Source: Clostridium_AI sp964409685
GTDB taxonomy: Bacteria; Bacillota; Clostridia; Lachnospirales; Lachnospiraceae
Length of the DNA stretch: 64,000 bases
Direction of reading: 5' to 3'
NCBI GenBank assembly: GCA_964409685.1
Contig: CAYPEJ010000004.1
Location: 62,001-126,000 of the forward strand
Shown here: positions 1 through 9,531 of the stretch, piece by piece
Position numbering within the stretch: the stretch's first letter is position 1
How the letters are laid out: each line of letters opens with the position of its first letter
Program-made: the position numbers and the translations under genes
The notes under the pieces: model-generated
The model's database searches: none
What the model was told of the DNA's origin: nothing
Seen by the model: the letters and a program-made list of their open reading frames with translations, nothing else

Positions 1-3000
1 TCCGACTCTGATAGCACAGAGTTAGAAGATACTTTGGCAAGTTATGCAGTTCTAGATGGAACAACTTATGTAAATCAACATGGTATTGACCCAGTTACTT
101 ACACAACAGATGAGTTAGATAACGAGACAGCAGCTGCTGGAGCAGATGGAAAATTAGACCCAATCTACAACTCAGAAGGTGTAGTGATCAACCAATATCG
201 TACAACATCACGTACAGGATATGGTGATAGTTCAGTAAGAATTGCAGGAAACAAAGATTTTAGTGTATCCACATGGGTTAGAGCAAAAAGTGAACTTACA
301 AAAGAAGCAGGGGAAGAAGCAAGTTATCAAGATGTAACATCCATGTTAACAGGAAGTGAAGTCTACGCATCAGTTTGGACAGGAAGCGAATGGAGTTCTA
401 TTCAGTTGACAGATAATGGAAGTGCAGATTTAGATCCAGTTGTAGCAGTAGGTGAAAAATATGCTGTTGTAGCATGGAGAAATGTAGCTGCTTCCGATTC
501 CAATAATCCATTGGATTTTGATGTATGTGATAGTGTTTATGCAAGGGTATATGACAGAGAGAAAAAGACTTGGGGAGAAAGAGTTGGTTTGTACAATGGA
601 CAAACTGGAAGTGTAACATCCATTCAAGCGGAAATATTGAATAATGGTACTGCACTAGTTGGTTATGTAATAAAAACAGGTGATGACAATACTGTTTTCA
701 CAGATACTGAAATTATGTATACAATGCTTCAACCAAATGGAACAGTAGGCGAAAGTGTCCGAGTTACCAATGACAATAATCTTGACATGAACCTACAACT
801 AGAAAAAATCAATTGGAACGGTGGAGAACACGTTATTCTAGGTTGGTACAATGAAAAGGTTGTACAAGAAGATATTGAAAAGGTAGAGAAAGACATTCGC
901 TTGATAGCAGTTGGTGAAAATGGATTACCAAGTAGTGATTTTATCGAAAGTATTCGACAAGCAGGAATGCAAGAAGTAACAAATAACTTTAAATTTAGTG
1001 CACCTACAAAAAATCCTACTTTAAGCGATTTATCTATCATATGGGTTGATAAGCATAAAAATGAAAATCCAAAAGTAGTACCAGAAAATCAGCAAGTAGT
1101 GCAGGATATTTATACACTTTCCGCTGTTCGTTTTTATGAAGACGGAAATGAAGTATTAACTACTGTACCTATGGTAATTGCTCAAATGGGTGATGGAGAT
1201 GTAATCGATACATTTAATGCTTATAGTGAGGAAGATGCACTTTATACAGTGTTACAAAATACTCATTATGAAATTGATTTAAATGATCCATCTACTTATA
1301 CAGAAGAAGAAATTACACAAGTTGTAGATGTAGACGAAAATGGAAATGCAGTGACAAAGAAAGAGAAAGTCTACATACCGCAAGGAAAGACAAATATGTA
1401 CAACGTGGTAAGTAAATATGATCGATGCAAAATCCAAGTAGAAGAACCTGAAGTGGATAAAGATGAGGTTATAAGAGGCTTTATGATGCCATTCTCATTT
1501 ACAGTGAAAAATACTGGAATTCAAAAGATAGATAAGGTAACCATTACATTGGATCAAGAAGCAACCGATTTTGACGTATCTATTCGCCCAGGGGAAACTA
1601 CAACACAAACTGTTTATTACAAGGTGCCAGCCGATAAAATTCAAGACATTGAGTACTCTGTAGTGGCATACAATGGAGAATTAACTTCCAACGAAAAAGA
1701 AACAAGTGGTGTCATAAAATTAAATCTTCCTGAAGTTGCATTAGATGAAATGAAGCTAGTGGGCGAGGAAAATAAAACGCGTACCATTCAGTTCGCACTG
1801 TCCAACACAACTACGATTCCATTAGAAAACAGTGAGAAGAAAGTGGTAGTAGAATTATATGACCAGAATCCAGACACAGCAATAACTGAAGAAGACCAAG
1901 AAACCAAACCAATTAAAACAATTACGATTTCGGATAGTCAAAGCTTAGCATTAATAGATGCTGGTGCTTATACATGTGAATTTAAATTGTCAGAAGCGCA
2001 GATGGAACAAATTTTAGAATCACAATTCACAGAAGAACAACTAGAAGAAAGTAATTATGAAATACCAAAGGAAGAGATTTTACTATATGGTAAAGTTTGG
2101 ATTACAGACGAAAATGGAGAACAGTTAGCGGAAGAAAATGAATACGATAATCAAGGAAATGTTTCAATTCAAAGTTTGGTTTCTAAATACCAGAGCAATA
2201 CAAGCTTTACTACTCGTATCGAACAAGTAGAAGATGGCGTAGATGTGGTTACAACTATTAAGAATAACTCTTTTGCAGAGAAGACAAATGGAAATCTAAT
2301 TGCGGTACTAAAAAATCAGAATGGTAAAGTAATTAGTGTAGTAAAACAAACATATGATGCTTCCAAAGAAGACAAAGGAATTATCTGTATTGATGAAGAA
2401 GCCACAGAAGAAATTGGTATTCATTTTACAGAAGAAGACCTCTTAGAAGGTCATACTCTAGGAGAAGCAGTTTCAGGATATGCTACTTATGGTGATATAG
2501 AGGATTCTACTAGAACAGCACGTTTAGCAAGCTTCTATTTACCAGGACAACCAATATCTTTAGATATTTTTGCCGAGAATACGAATCGAACACAAAGTAA
2601 AGTAACCAAAAAGAAAGTCATGATTGAAGAAAATGGAAAAGAAGTAGGGGAGAATTTGGAAGTACATACAACTAATTATTACGCAACTCAACCGTTAAAT
2701 GTAACACAACTGCATTCCGTTCTCACTGCAATACCAGAAAATTCAGATGATACAGTAGTATTAAAGGTAAATAACAAAAATAGTGATAGTGTGCAAGGAA
2801 CACAAGTTATGAATACAGACTTAAGCACTATTTCTAATAGTATATCTGCAACTGTAACAGGTAAAATGTATAAGCAAATGGAAGTAAAACGACGTACACA
2901 AGAGAAAGATAGCTCTGGAAAAACAAAAGTGACTATCGTGAAAGAACGATATGAATTGAATGAGAATGGAAATCCAATAGATAGTAATGGGGACAAAGTA

Positions 3001-3723
3001 GATTTAACAGAAGAGGATATCCTTGGTTATGAAATTATTTATGTACAAAATGTATGTAACTATTATGTAACATTAAATGCTCAACCAGATGGTACGATTC
3101 CAGTTGCTGAAAATGTGGGCAATGGCAGTGTAGAAACAACAGACTCCAATAAAACACCAATATTCCTAAAAGCAATTGCCTCTAAGACATCGAATAAACT
3201 AACATGGAATAAAGTTTCAGAAGCAGACGGCTACCTTGTTTATGGTGAAAAATGCAATACTTCAAAGACAACATACAAAATGAAACTTCTAAAGACAATT
3301 AAAAACAACAGCACCGTAACTTATACACATAGTGGTTTAAAAGAAAATCAATGGTATAAATATTATGTAGTTGCATACAAGGTGAAAGATGGCAAAAAAG
3401 TGAAAATCGGTACTTCCAACATCGCACGAAGTTTTCCTGTTTCCTCAACAGCCAAATATGCAAATGCAACAAAGGTAACGGTTAAGAAGTCCAGTCTGTC
3501 AGTCAAACAAAATAAGACAGTCCAGGTAGAAGCAACAGTAGTATTTCCAAATGGTAAAAAGCAGAAAAAGCAAGGTTTAGATATTCGATACATTTCATCA
3601 AACAACACCATTGCAACAGTATCAAGTAGTGGTAAGGTGAAAGGAAAGAAAAAAGGAACCTGTTATGTGTATGCGATAGCACCAAATGGTGTGTATAAGA
3701 AAGTAAAGATTACAGTCGAATAA
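1..3723 (+). CDS. Large surface/secreted protein with C-terminal FN3 and Ig-like (Big_2) domains, 5' end missing
   Basis: The reading frame is open from the first base, so the gene starts upstream of the window; 1,240 residues are visible. Most of the protein is a Thr/Asn/Glu-rich, beta-rich, low-Cys sequence without a family I recognise; some stretches (about residues 500-760) look like repeated CARDB/Ig-type folds carrying lines such as 'DEMKLVGEENKTRTIQFALSN'. Residues about 1055-1145 form a fibronectin type III domain (LTWNKVSEADGYLVY ... YKYYVVAYK) and the last 90 a Big_2-type bacterial Ig domain (SSLSVKQNKTVQVEA ... NNTIATVSSSGKVKGKKKGTCYVYA). Such tails are typical of secreted adhesins or carbohydrate-active proteins. 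No LPXTG or SLH anchor is seen at the C terminus. A strong hairpin follows the stop, so the gene ends its own transcript. The exact role is unknown. Confidence 0.75.
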   Translation, partial: SDSDSTELEDTLASYAVLDGTTYVNQHGIDPVTYTTDELDNETAAAGADGKLDPIYNSEGVVINQYRTTSRTGYGDSSVRIAGNKDFSVSTWVRAKSELTKEAGEEASYQDVTSMLTGSEVYASVWTGSEWSSIQLTDNGSADLDPVVAVGEKYAVVAWRNVAASDSNNPLDFDVCDSVYARVYDREKKTWGERVGLYNGQTGSVTSIQAEILNNGTALVGYVIKTGDDNTVFTDTEIMYTMLQPNGTVGESVRVTNDNNLDMNLQLEKINWNGGEHVILGWYNEKVVQEDIEKVEKDIRLIAVGENGLPSSDFIESIRQAGMQEVTNNFKFSAPTKNPTLSDLSIIWVDKHKNENPKVVPENQQVVQDIYTLSAVRFYEDGNEVLTTVPMVIAQMGDGDVIDTFNAYSEEDALYTVLQNTHYEIDLNDPSTYTEEEITQVVDVDENGNAVTKKEKVYIPQGKTNMYNVVSKYDRCKIQVEEPEVDKDEVIRGFMMPFSFTVKNTGIQKIDKVTITLDQEATDFDVSIRPGETTTQTVYYKVPADKIQDIEYSVVAYNGELTSNEKETSGVIKLNLPEVALDEMKLVGEENKTRTIQFALSNTTTIPLENSEKKVVVELYDQNPDTAITEEDQETKPIKTITISDSQSLALIDAGAYTCEFKLSEAQMEQILESQFTEEQLEESNYEIPKEEILLYGKVWITDENGEQLAEENEYDNQGNVSIQSLVSKYQSNTSFTTRIEQVEDGVDVVTTIKNNSFAEKTNGNLIAVLKNQNGKVISVVKQTYDASKEDKGIICIDEEATEEIGIHFTEEDLLEGHTLGEAVSGYATYGDIEDSTRTARLASFYLPGQPISLDIFAENTNRTQSKVTKKKVMIEENGKEVGENLEVHTTNYYATQPLNVTQLHSVLTAIPENSDDTVVLKVNNKNSDSVQGTQVMNTDLSTISNSISATVTGKMYKQMEVKRRTQEKDSSGKTKVTIVKERYELNENGNPIDSNGDKVDLTEEDILGYEIIYVQNVCNYYVTLNAQPDGTIPVAENVGNGSVETTDSNKTPIFLKAIASKTSNKLTWNKVSEADGYLVYGEKCNTSKTTYKMKLLKTIKNNSTVTYTHSGLKENQWYKYYVVAYKVKDGKKVKIGTSNIARSFPVSSTAKYANATKVTVKKSSLSVKQNKTVQVEATVVFPNGKKQKKQGLDIRYISSNNTIATVSSSGKVKGKKKGTCYVYAIAPNGVYKKVKITVE

Positions 3724-3740
3724 GTTAGTTCTGTAATGAG

Positions 3741-3780
3741 AGAGGTAGTAAGTGCAATTGCATTTACTACCTCTTTGTTA
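3741..3780 (+). terminator. Terminator hairpin after the surface protein gene
   Basis: The 34 bases from 3741 to 3774 are almost perfectly self-complementary (AGAGGTAGTAA ... TTACTACCTCT, one G-T wobble) and are followed by a T-rich stretch. It lies 18 bp after the stop codon and separates the surface gene from the defence block. Confidence 0.7.
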
Positions 3781-4000
3781 TATAGAAAACATCATTTTAT
3801 GGATATTATGACAATTGCGATCCTTTCGGTAATCAGTGGTGCTGATAGATGAGATGATATGGAGGACTGGGGAATTGAGAATTCGCTGCACTGGGTATTA
3901 GACATTGCATACCGTGAGTGAAAGTTACTTTGTGTTGTATTATGGGCAAAATTATATTAAAATGGTATATAATGTTGTTTGGAAAGCTGGTATAAAATGT

Positions 4001-4942
4001 ATGAATAAATCTTATAAAGACTTATATAATTCTATGATTACAACAAAAGCAATAAAATATATTCTTAAATATAATTCAGAAAGACAAAAGTATATATATC
4101 GTCCTTATAGTCATCAGCCGATAGAAAATGCATTGGATGATATTTCAAACTTAATTATAGACGATACAATTTTTTATGCTTTTACAAAGGATGAAATATT
4201 AGCGATGGAAGAAGATTTTCATATCTTGGAGGACTTGAGAAATGCAGCAAAATACGCATTTTCCGAAAGATTACCTGAGAGAAAGAAAGCTAATTCTGAT
4301 GGAATAGTAGGGGAAATTTTATTAGATATTTTTATTCAAGCATATGAAAAGGATTCGGATAAATTAGTGGCAAGAGCAAAGCATACAGAAATGAACTCTA
4401 AAAAGGAGATTACTGGATATGATGCGTTATACTTTACAAAGAATGATGATAGTATCAATTTATGGTTAGGACAAGCAAAAGCAGGTTCAAGACAATATTG
4501 CCAGGGTGACATTGCAAAAGATTTGAAAACAAAGTATACAAAAGAATATTTTTCAGATACATGTTACTACATTAAAGACAAAGGGGATTGCGAGGAGCTA
4601 AAAGATTTACTAAAACGTATTAATAGATTGTGTTTCGATGCACAGAGGTATGGATATACATCAGATCTGAAATATGATAAGTTTTTAGAAATATTGAATG
4701 AATACAATGTAGTACTAAAAATTCCATGTTTATTAGCTTATACGAAAGATATTTATTATTGCAAAGAGAAATTAGAAGAGTTAATAAAAAAAGAGGTAAG
4801 TTCAATTTCTAATTATTTTGAAAAGAATAATTTCTCAATTGATCTTGGACTTCCATACGAAATACTTTTCTATTTAATGCCTATTAAGGACGTTTCATAC
4901 ATACGACAAAGAATATCAGACGTTAGGAAGGAAGTGACATGA
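4001..4942 (+). CDS. hamA: HamA-like nuclease of a Hachiman defence system (DUF1837)
   Basis: A DUF1837-type protein, the nuclease partner of Hachiman anti-phage systems. From the ATG at 4001 (313 aa) a PD-(D/E)xK-like core is visible: Glu105 in VGEILLDIF, Asp141 in GYDALYF, and Gln158-Ala-Lys160 in LWLGQAKAG. The third motif is therefore QxK instead of the common ExK. The frame stays open upstream to a TTG at 3905, but a TATAAT box at 3968-3973 and a GGAAAG at 3981 favour the ATG at 4001; the start is uncertain. The stop is one base before the start of the helicase gene, so the two are translationally linked. The pair follows the order known for Hachiman (HamA then HamB), in which the helicase senses abnormal DNA and releases HamA to degrade DNA. 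Confidence 0.78.
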   Translation: MNKSYKDLYNSMITTKAIKYILKYNSERQKYIYRPYSHQPIENALDDISNLIIDDTIFYAFTKDEILAMEEDFHILEDLRNAAKYAFSERLPERKKANSDGIVGEILLDIFIQAYEKDSDKLVARAKHTEMNSKKEITGYDALYFTKNDDSINLWLGQAKAGSRQYCQGDIAKDLKTKYTKEYFSDTCYYIKDKGDCEELKDLLKRINRLCFDAQRYGYTSDLKYDKFLEILNEYNVVLKIPCLLAYTKDIYYCKEKLEELIKKEVSSISNYFEKNNFSIDLGLPYEILFYLMPIKDVSYIRQRISDVRKEVT

Positions 4943-4943
4943 G

Positions 4944-7349
4944 TTGGAGTATCTTTATGACTTGTTAGATTTACTGAATAATTATACAGGAGATCCTCGG
5001 ACTGAAAATAAAATAAGGGATTTAATATGCTTTTTGGCAGAAAATGAGAAATATAAAGACAATGAATTATTTAAATCCTTACTTTTTGAAACCGCACAAA
5101 AGTTAAGAATGTTTGGATATATAAAGATAAACGAAGAATTAACAATAGATAATTTATTGCAGAGTGATTTCTCAAAACTTGAGAATCAAGTCATACAAAA
5201 TTATTATAAATCAAAGGTATTCTCAAACAATATTTTGGATAGAAGACAAAAAGAGGTAGTCAATAAATTTATGTCTTTGGAAAAAAAGAGGATTCTTGTA
5301 AGTGCACCTACATCATTTGGTAAAACATTTATACTTAGAGAAATTGTGTTCTTGAATCAGAAGCGATATAACAAGGTACTGTTTGTTTTTCCAACTGTAG
5401 CACTTTTAAAAGAAAATACCAATAGCATGTCTGATTTAGTAAGTTCACTAAATTTGGATTACAGAATAATAAATAACGTGTACACAGGAGTAGAAGATAG
5501 TGAGAGAATTATTTTTATTCTTACACCTGAAAGAACATTGAAATTGTTAGCTGATAATCCAGAACTCAACATTGACTTTTTCTTTTTTGATGAAGTATAT
5601 AAAATTGATGAAGATTTTTCAAAAGATGAAGATAGTGTGAAAGATAGTAATGATAATTATTTAGATGAGTCTTATTCCAAGGAAGATTTGCAAAAAGGCA
5701 ATAGGAGTAAGGCATTTCGCATTTGTTTATATTTATTATCTAAAAGGATTGATGAATACTATCTTGCGGGGCCTTATCTCAATCTAGATAACATAGGGAT
5801 GGGAATGCAACGATTTGTTGATAAAAATGCTATTAACTTAATGCAGTTTGATTTTGAACCAACTATGAGAATAGAAATTGAGACATGGAAGCAAAAATGG
5901 AAGGTATGCAATCCAGTGCTAGGCGAATATTTGGAAACGCCAATTCAACCAGATAACGAAAATCTCAAGGGAAAGAAGTGCATGATATTTCAAATCCTAG
6001 ATTATGTTAAGCAAAATAATTATGGGCAAACTCTCTTTTATTGCGCGACACCTGCCAAAACTGTCGAGTATACAAAAGAACTGTCGAAACTATTCAAAGA
6101 TACATATTTTCCAAATACAATTTCAAAGAATTTTATTGCACATTTGAGAAAAAGGTATAATGTTAAGTTAAAGAATCAAAATAATAGTTCAGAATATTGG
6201 AGTTTGATTAATGCTTTGGAACATGGGTATGGAATCCACCATGGAAAATTTCCGAAGTATATTCAGCACGAAATATTGAGGATGTTTAATAAAGGTCAGT
6301 TTGAATATTTGTTTTGTACATCAACAATTATTGAAGGCGTTAATACCAACGCAAGAAATGTTGTTATAATTAATAATTCTATTGGAAATAGTTCAATGAC
6401 TGGATTCGCATTGAAGAATATTAAAGGTAGAGCGGGTAGATACTATCATAACTACATTGGACGAATATTTTACACTGATTTAAAACAAAGAAGGATAGAA
6501 AGCGCATCAGAATTGAGATTGGACTTCAAAACATTTTCTGAGAGTAGATTGTCTGTTATTGATATAGATAGTACCCATGTTGCTGATTTAAATGGTACTA
6601 ATTCATCAAGAAAGGTTGAGAGAGAAAGGACATTTAGAAAGGATTTTTTACCAGACTCAGTGTTTGAGAAAAATAGATTATTTGATAGAAAGGTACAGGA
6701 GAAATATTTGCACTATTTAAATGATAGTCATAATTTTAGTAAGTTCCGGTGCTTAATTGGCAGGACTAGTGATATTAGATTTTTTTTACAAAACAGAATG
6801 ATGAATACGATTCTAGAATCTTTGGAAGAGATTGGGATTCTTGAAAAAAATAAAGCTAGTATATACCATGCGGTAGCAAATCAATTCAGTTTTTCGGGTA
6901 CGAAAGGCATATTAGAGTATCATATTTCAAAAGTACAGAAAGCAGAAGAATTTTCATCTGACAAGATTGATAGAGCTTATATTGATGCATTTAAACAGAT
7001 AAGAACTATTATAGAATATGAAATCCCAAAACTATTATGCTTATTTGAATCACTATTTATACGTGCGGGAGAATTACATCACATAGATATGAGTGAATTC
7101 AATATGTCAATTATAATTCGATTCTATGAGTTGGGGATAACTACTGAATTAGGTTTGTTCCTAGTTGAATATGGGTTTCCAATAGATACTATAAGAGAGT
7201 TGGAAAGAAAATTTCAGGGGGCATTAAGTTTGCCTGCAAAAGAAGCAGCATCTAGGTTAATGCAAGATAGCAGATTACTGGAGACTGTAGATAGCTATGA
7301 GTATGAGTTGTTTGTAAATGCACTTAACGTTTTGAACAAGAAAAAATAG
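4944..7349 (+). CDS. hamB: HamB-like DEAD/DEAH-box helicase of a Hachiman system
   Basis: An 801-aa superfamily 2 helicase. Motif I is SAPTSFGKTF (about residues 120-129), motif II is FFFDEVYK (about 214-221), with downstream motifs STIIEGVN (about 459) and IKGRAGR (about 491-497, motif VI). The length and placement directly after a DUF1837 gene fit HamB. The start is a TTG at 4944, preceded by AGGAAGG (4925-4931) and separated from the hamA stop by one base; no ATG suits the conserved N terminus. The C-terminal 250 residues are helical and not assigned. The Walker-B-like motif is DEVY, not DEAD/DEAH, which is seen in other helicases of defence systems. A 55-bp gap leads to the GajA gene on the same strand without a visible terminator. 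Confidence 0.78.
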   Translation: MEYLYDLLDLLNNYTGDPRTENKIRDLICFLAENEKYKDNELFKSLLFETAQKLRMFGYIKINEELTIDNLLQSDFSKLENQVIQNYYKSKVFSNNILDRRQKEVVNKFMSLEKKRILVSAPTSFGKTFILREIVFLNQKRYNKVLFVFPTVALLKENTNSMSDLVSSLNLDYRIINNVYTGVEDSERIIFILTPERTLKLLADNPELNIDFFFFDEVYKIDEDFSKDEDSVKDSNDNYLDESYSKEDLQKGNRSKAFRICLYLLSKRIDEYYLAGPYLNLDNIGMGMQRFVDKNAINLMQFDFEPTMRIEIETWKQKWKVCNPVLGEYLETPIQPDNENLKGKKCMIFQILDYVKQNNYGQTLFYCATPAKTVEYTKELSKLFKDTYFPNTISKNFIAHLRKRYNVKLKNQNNSSEYWSLINALEHGYGIHHGKFPKYIQHEILRMFNKGQFEYLFCTSTIIEGVNTNARNVVIINNSIGNSSMTGFALKNIKGRAGRYYHNYIGRIFYTDLKQRRIESASELRLDFKTFSESRLSVIDIDSTHVADLNGTNSSRKVERERTFRKDFLPDSVFEKNRLFDRKVQEKYLHYLNDSHNFSKFRCLIGRTSDIRFFLQNRMMNTILESLEEIGILEKNKASIYHAVANQFSFSGTKGILEYHISKVQKAEEFSSDKIDRAYIDAFKQIRTIIEYEIPKLLCLFESLFIRAGELHHIDMSEFNMSIIIRFYELGITTELGLFLVEYGFPIDTIRELERKFQGALSLPAKEAASRLMQDSRLLETVDSYEYELFVNALNVLNKKK

Positions 7350-7404
7350 GATTTGTGAAGGGCTATATTATTCTTAAATACTTTGTAATGAGAGGAGTAA
7401 AGGA

Positions 7405-9531
7405 ATGTACTTAAAAAAATTAACACTTAAGCATTTTAGGAAATTTAATGAAGAACAGAATGAAATAGAGTTTGTAAGTTCTAAAATTAGTGGTGATAAA
7501 GAGAAAACGGAAGCAAATAGTAATACAAAACCAGATATTGCTTCAGACACAACATTAATAATTGGAAAAAACAATGCTGGCAAGACAACAATAATTTCAG
7601 CGTTAGAAAAGTTAATTAAGTATCCAAGTACGATAGGGATAAATGATTTTAACTTTCGATATCTCAATCAATTTCTGACAAATTATGATATAGATAATGC
7701 AACTCAAGAGTTACCATATATTGAGTTTGGAATTACGGTTGAACTAGAAAATGATAGTGATGATAGGATTGCGAACTTGATTCCATTTATGCTTGTTGAA
7801 GACTTGAAAGATTCAGAACTAGATATTTACATTAGATATGAGGTGAAGGATACTACAAGTTTTAGACAGAGCATGGTAGAATTCAAAGCAGACACCAAGA
7901 AGATGAACTCATTCGAAAGTTTTTTGAAATTACTTAATGAAACAGATTTTACTCTTAGCTATTATGATAAAAATAAGGAAAAATTAGAAATCGTTTTTAA
8001 GCTATCCAGTTTAATGGATATAAAATGCATAAAGGCAAATCATTTGAAAAAGGATAATAGCTTATCAGATGCATTTAATAGAATCATTAAGTATAGATAC
8101 GAGCATGGTTTTGGAGAAGAAAAGAAACAAATAGAATCGGATTTATATGAGATGAATCTGAAACTGTCAAGGAATGTGAAATCAGATCATGAAGGTGTAG
8201 TTAAAGATGTAATGAAAGATATGGTTTCCACGAATCACATGGAGGTAGATTTAAGTGCAGAAATTACCTTTGAAAAATTAATGTCAAATCTTATTAAATA
8301 TCAATATGTAGAGAATGAGGTTAAAGTTCCAGAAGATCAGTTTGGCTTGGGATATAGTAATCTGGTTATGGTTATAGCAACGATTATGGATTATATAGAA
8401 CAGTATCCTGATTCAAAATTTAACAGTAAGATAAACATAATTTCTATTGAAGAACCAGAAACTTTTATGCATCCGCAAATGCAGGAACTGTTCATACGAA
8501 ACATTAATGAGGCAATTGATAAGCTGCTCTCGAATAAAGAGAAGAATATAAATAGCCAAATTATTATCTCTACACACTCGTCGCATATATTAAATAGCAA
8601 AATACATAGTTCCAATACATTCAATAATATATGTTATTTATATGAGAAGGAACACCACGCAGCTGTAGTAAATTTGAATAATGAGAAAGTTGTTCCCAAA
8701 GAAGACGAAAAAAAAGCGTTTAATTTTTTAAAGAAACATATAAAATATAAGGTATCAGAACTTTTCTTTTCAGATGCTGCTATTTTTGTAGAGGGGTTCG
8801 CTGAAGATTTGCTGATTCCATACTATTTGGAGGATGAGAAAAAAGAATTGGGAAAATACTACATTTCTGTATTTAATATTAATGGTGCTCATGGATATTT
8901 ATATAGAAGCCTTGTTGAAGCATTAGGGATACCAGTACTAATGATAACTGATTTAGATATTGAACGTGAAAAGCTAGAAAGTGAGGATGAAGGGACAAAT
9001 GGGGAAGAAGGAGCAAGTGAAGATGAGGGGGGAAGTAAGAAAAAAGCAATTAAGAAAAAAGAAGCAACTAAGAAAAAAGATACTGCTCAAATTACTAGTT
9101 TAGATGGAAAGAAAACTACGAATAGAACCATTGAGAAATTTTATGGAACGAATGAACTGAAAGACATACCAAATAGTTTAGAAAAAGGTAATATGTATTT
9201 GGCATATCAGGGAATGATCGATGGATATTTTGCAACTAGTTTTGAGGAAGCTTTTATACTGACTAATTATAATAATAAAATTCTTAATACTGTACTTAAG
9301 GATTTGAAACCTAATATTTACAATCGTATTGTCACCAAAGAAAATAACTATGAGGAGAACAAGAAACATTCCTATGAGTGGCAAGATAAATTAGCAAAAG
9401 TAAAGGGAGAATTTGCAAGTAAGTTGCTTTATGAAATGGTGAGTGCGGAGTGTGATGATGAAATTCCTGATTTACCGAAGTATATTGCAGATGGATTAAC
9501 ATGGCTTCAGAAAAAGTTAGGGGGAAAATGA
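7405..9531 (+). CDS. gajA: GajA-like OLD-family ATPase/TOPRIM nuclease of a Gabija system
   Basis: A 708-aa class 2 OLD-family protein: an ABC-type ATPase fused to a TOPRIM nuclease. Walker A is GKNNAGKTT (54-62), Walker B is IISIEEPETFMHP (about 345-357), followed by an H-loop STHSSH (about 390). The TOPRIM domain shows the catalytic Glu463 (FVEGFAEDLL) and the DxD pair Asp516/Asp518 (ITDLDIE). Between about residues 520 and 566 lies a low-complexity insert, first acidic (SEDEGTNGEEGASEDEGG) and then three Lys-rich steps (KKKAIKKKEATKKKD). The usual GajA is near 580 aa, so this one is long. The next gene is a UvrD-type helicase overlapping its stop by ATGA, the arrangement that defines Gabija. 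In known systems GajA assembles as a tetramer that nicks DNA once nucleotides are depleted. Confidence 0.82.
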   Translation: MYLKKLTLKHFRKFNEEQNEIEFVSSKISGDKEKTEANSNTKPDIASDTTLIIGKNNAGKTTIISALEKLIKYPSTIGINDFNFRYLNQFLTNYDIDNATQELPYIEFGITVELENDSDDRIANLIPFMLVEDLKDSELDIYIRYEVKDTTSFRQSMVEFKADTKKMNSFESFLKLLNETDFTLSYYDKNKEKLEIVFKLSSLMDIKCIKANHLKKDNSLSDAFNRIIKYRYEHGFGEEKKQIESDLYEMNLKLSRNVKSDHEGVVKDVMKDMVSTNHMEVDLSAEITFEKLMSNLIKYQYVENEVKVPEDQFGLGYSNLVMVIATIMDYIEQYPDSKFNSKINIISIEEPETFMHPQMQELFIRNINEAIDKLLSNKEKNINSQIIISTHSSHILNSKIHSSNTFNNICYLYEKEHHAAVVNLNNEKVVPKEDEKKAFNFLKKHIKYKVSELFFSDAAIFVEGFAEDLLIPYYLEDEKKELGKYYISVFNINGAHGYLYRSLVEALGIPVLMITDLDIEREKLESEDEGTNGEEGASEDEGGSKKKAIKKKEATKKKDTAQITSLDGKKTTNRTIEKFYGTNELKDIPNSLEKGNMYLAYQGMIDGYFATSFEEAFILTNYNNKILNTVLKDLKPNIYNRIVTKENNYEENKKHSYEWQDKLAKVKGEFASKLLYEMVSAECDDEIPDLPKYIADGLTWLQKKLGGK

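Noticed and set aside
3800..3904. Attachment site or left border repeat of the defence block
   Set aside because: A weak likeness to the right border (GGGGAATTGAGAATTCGCT against GGGGAGGAATATATTCGCT) is too short and degenerate to call.
3905..4000. N-terminal 32-codon extension of HamA from TTG at 3905
   Set aside because: A -10-like TATAAT lies within this segment and a ribosome-site-like GGAAAG precedes the ATG at 4001; the extension has no similarity to HamA as far as I can judge. The decision is not certain.
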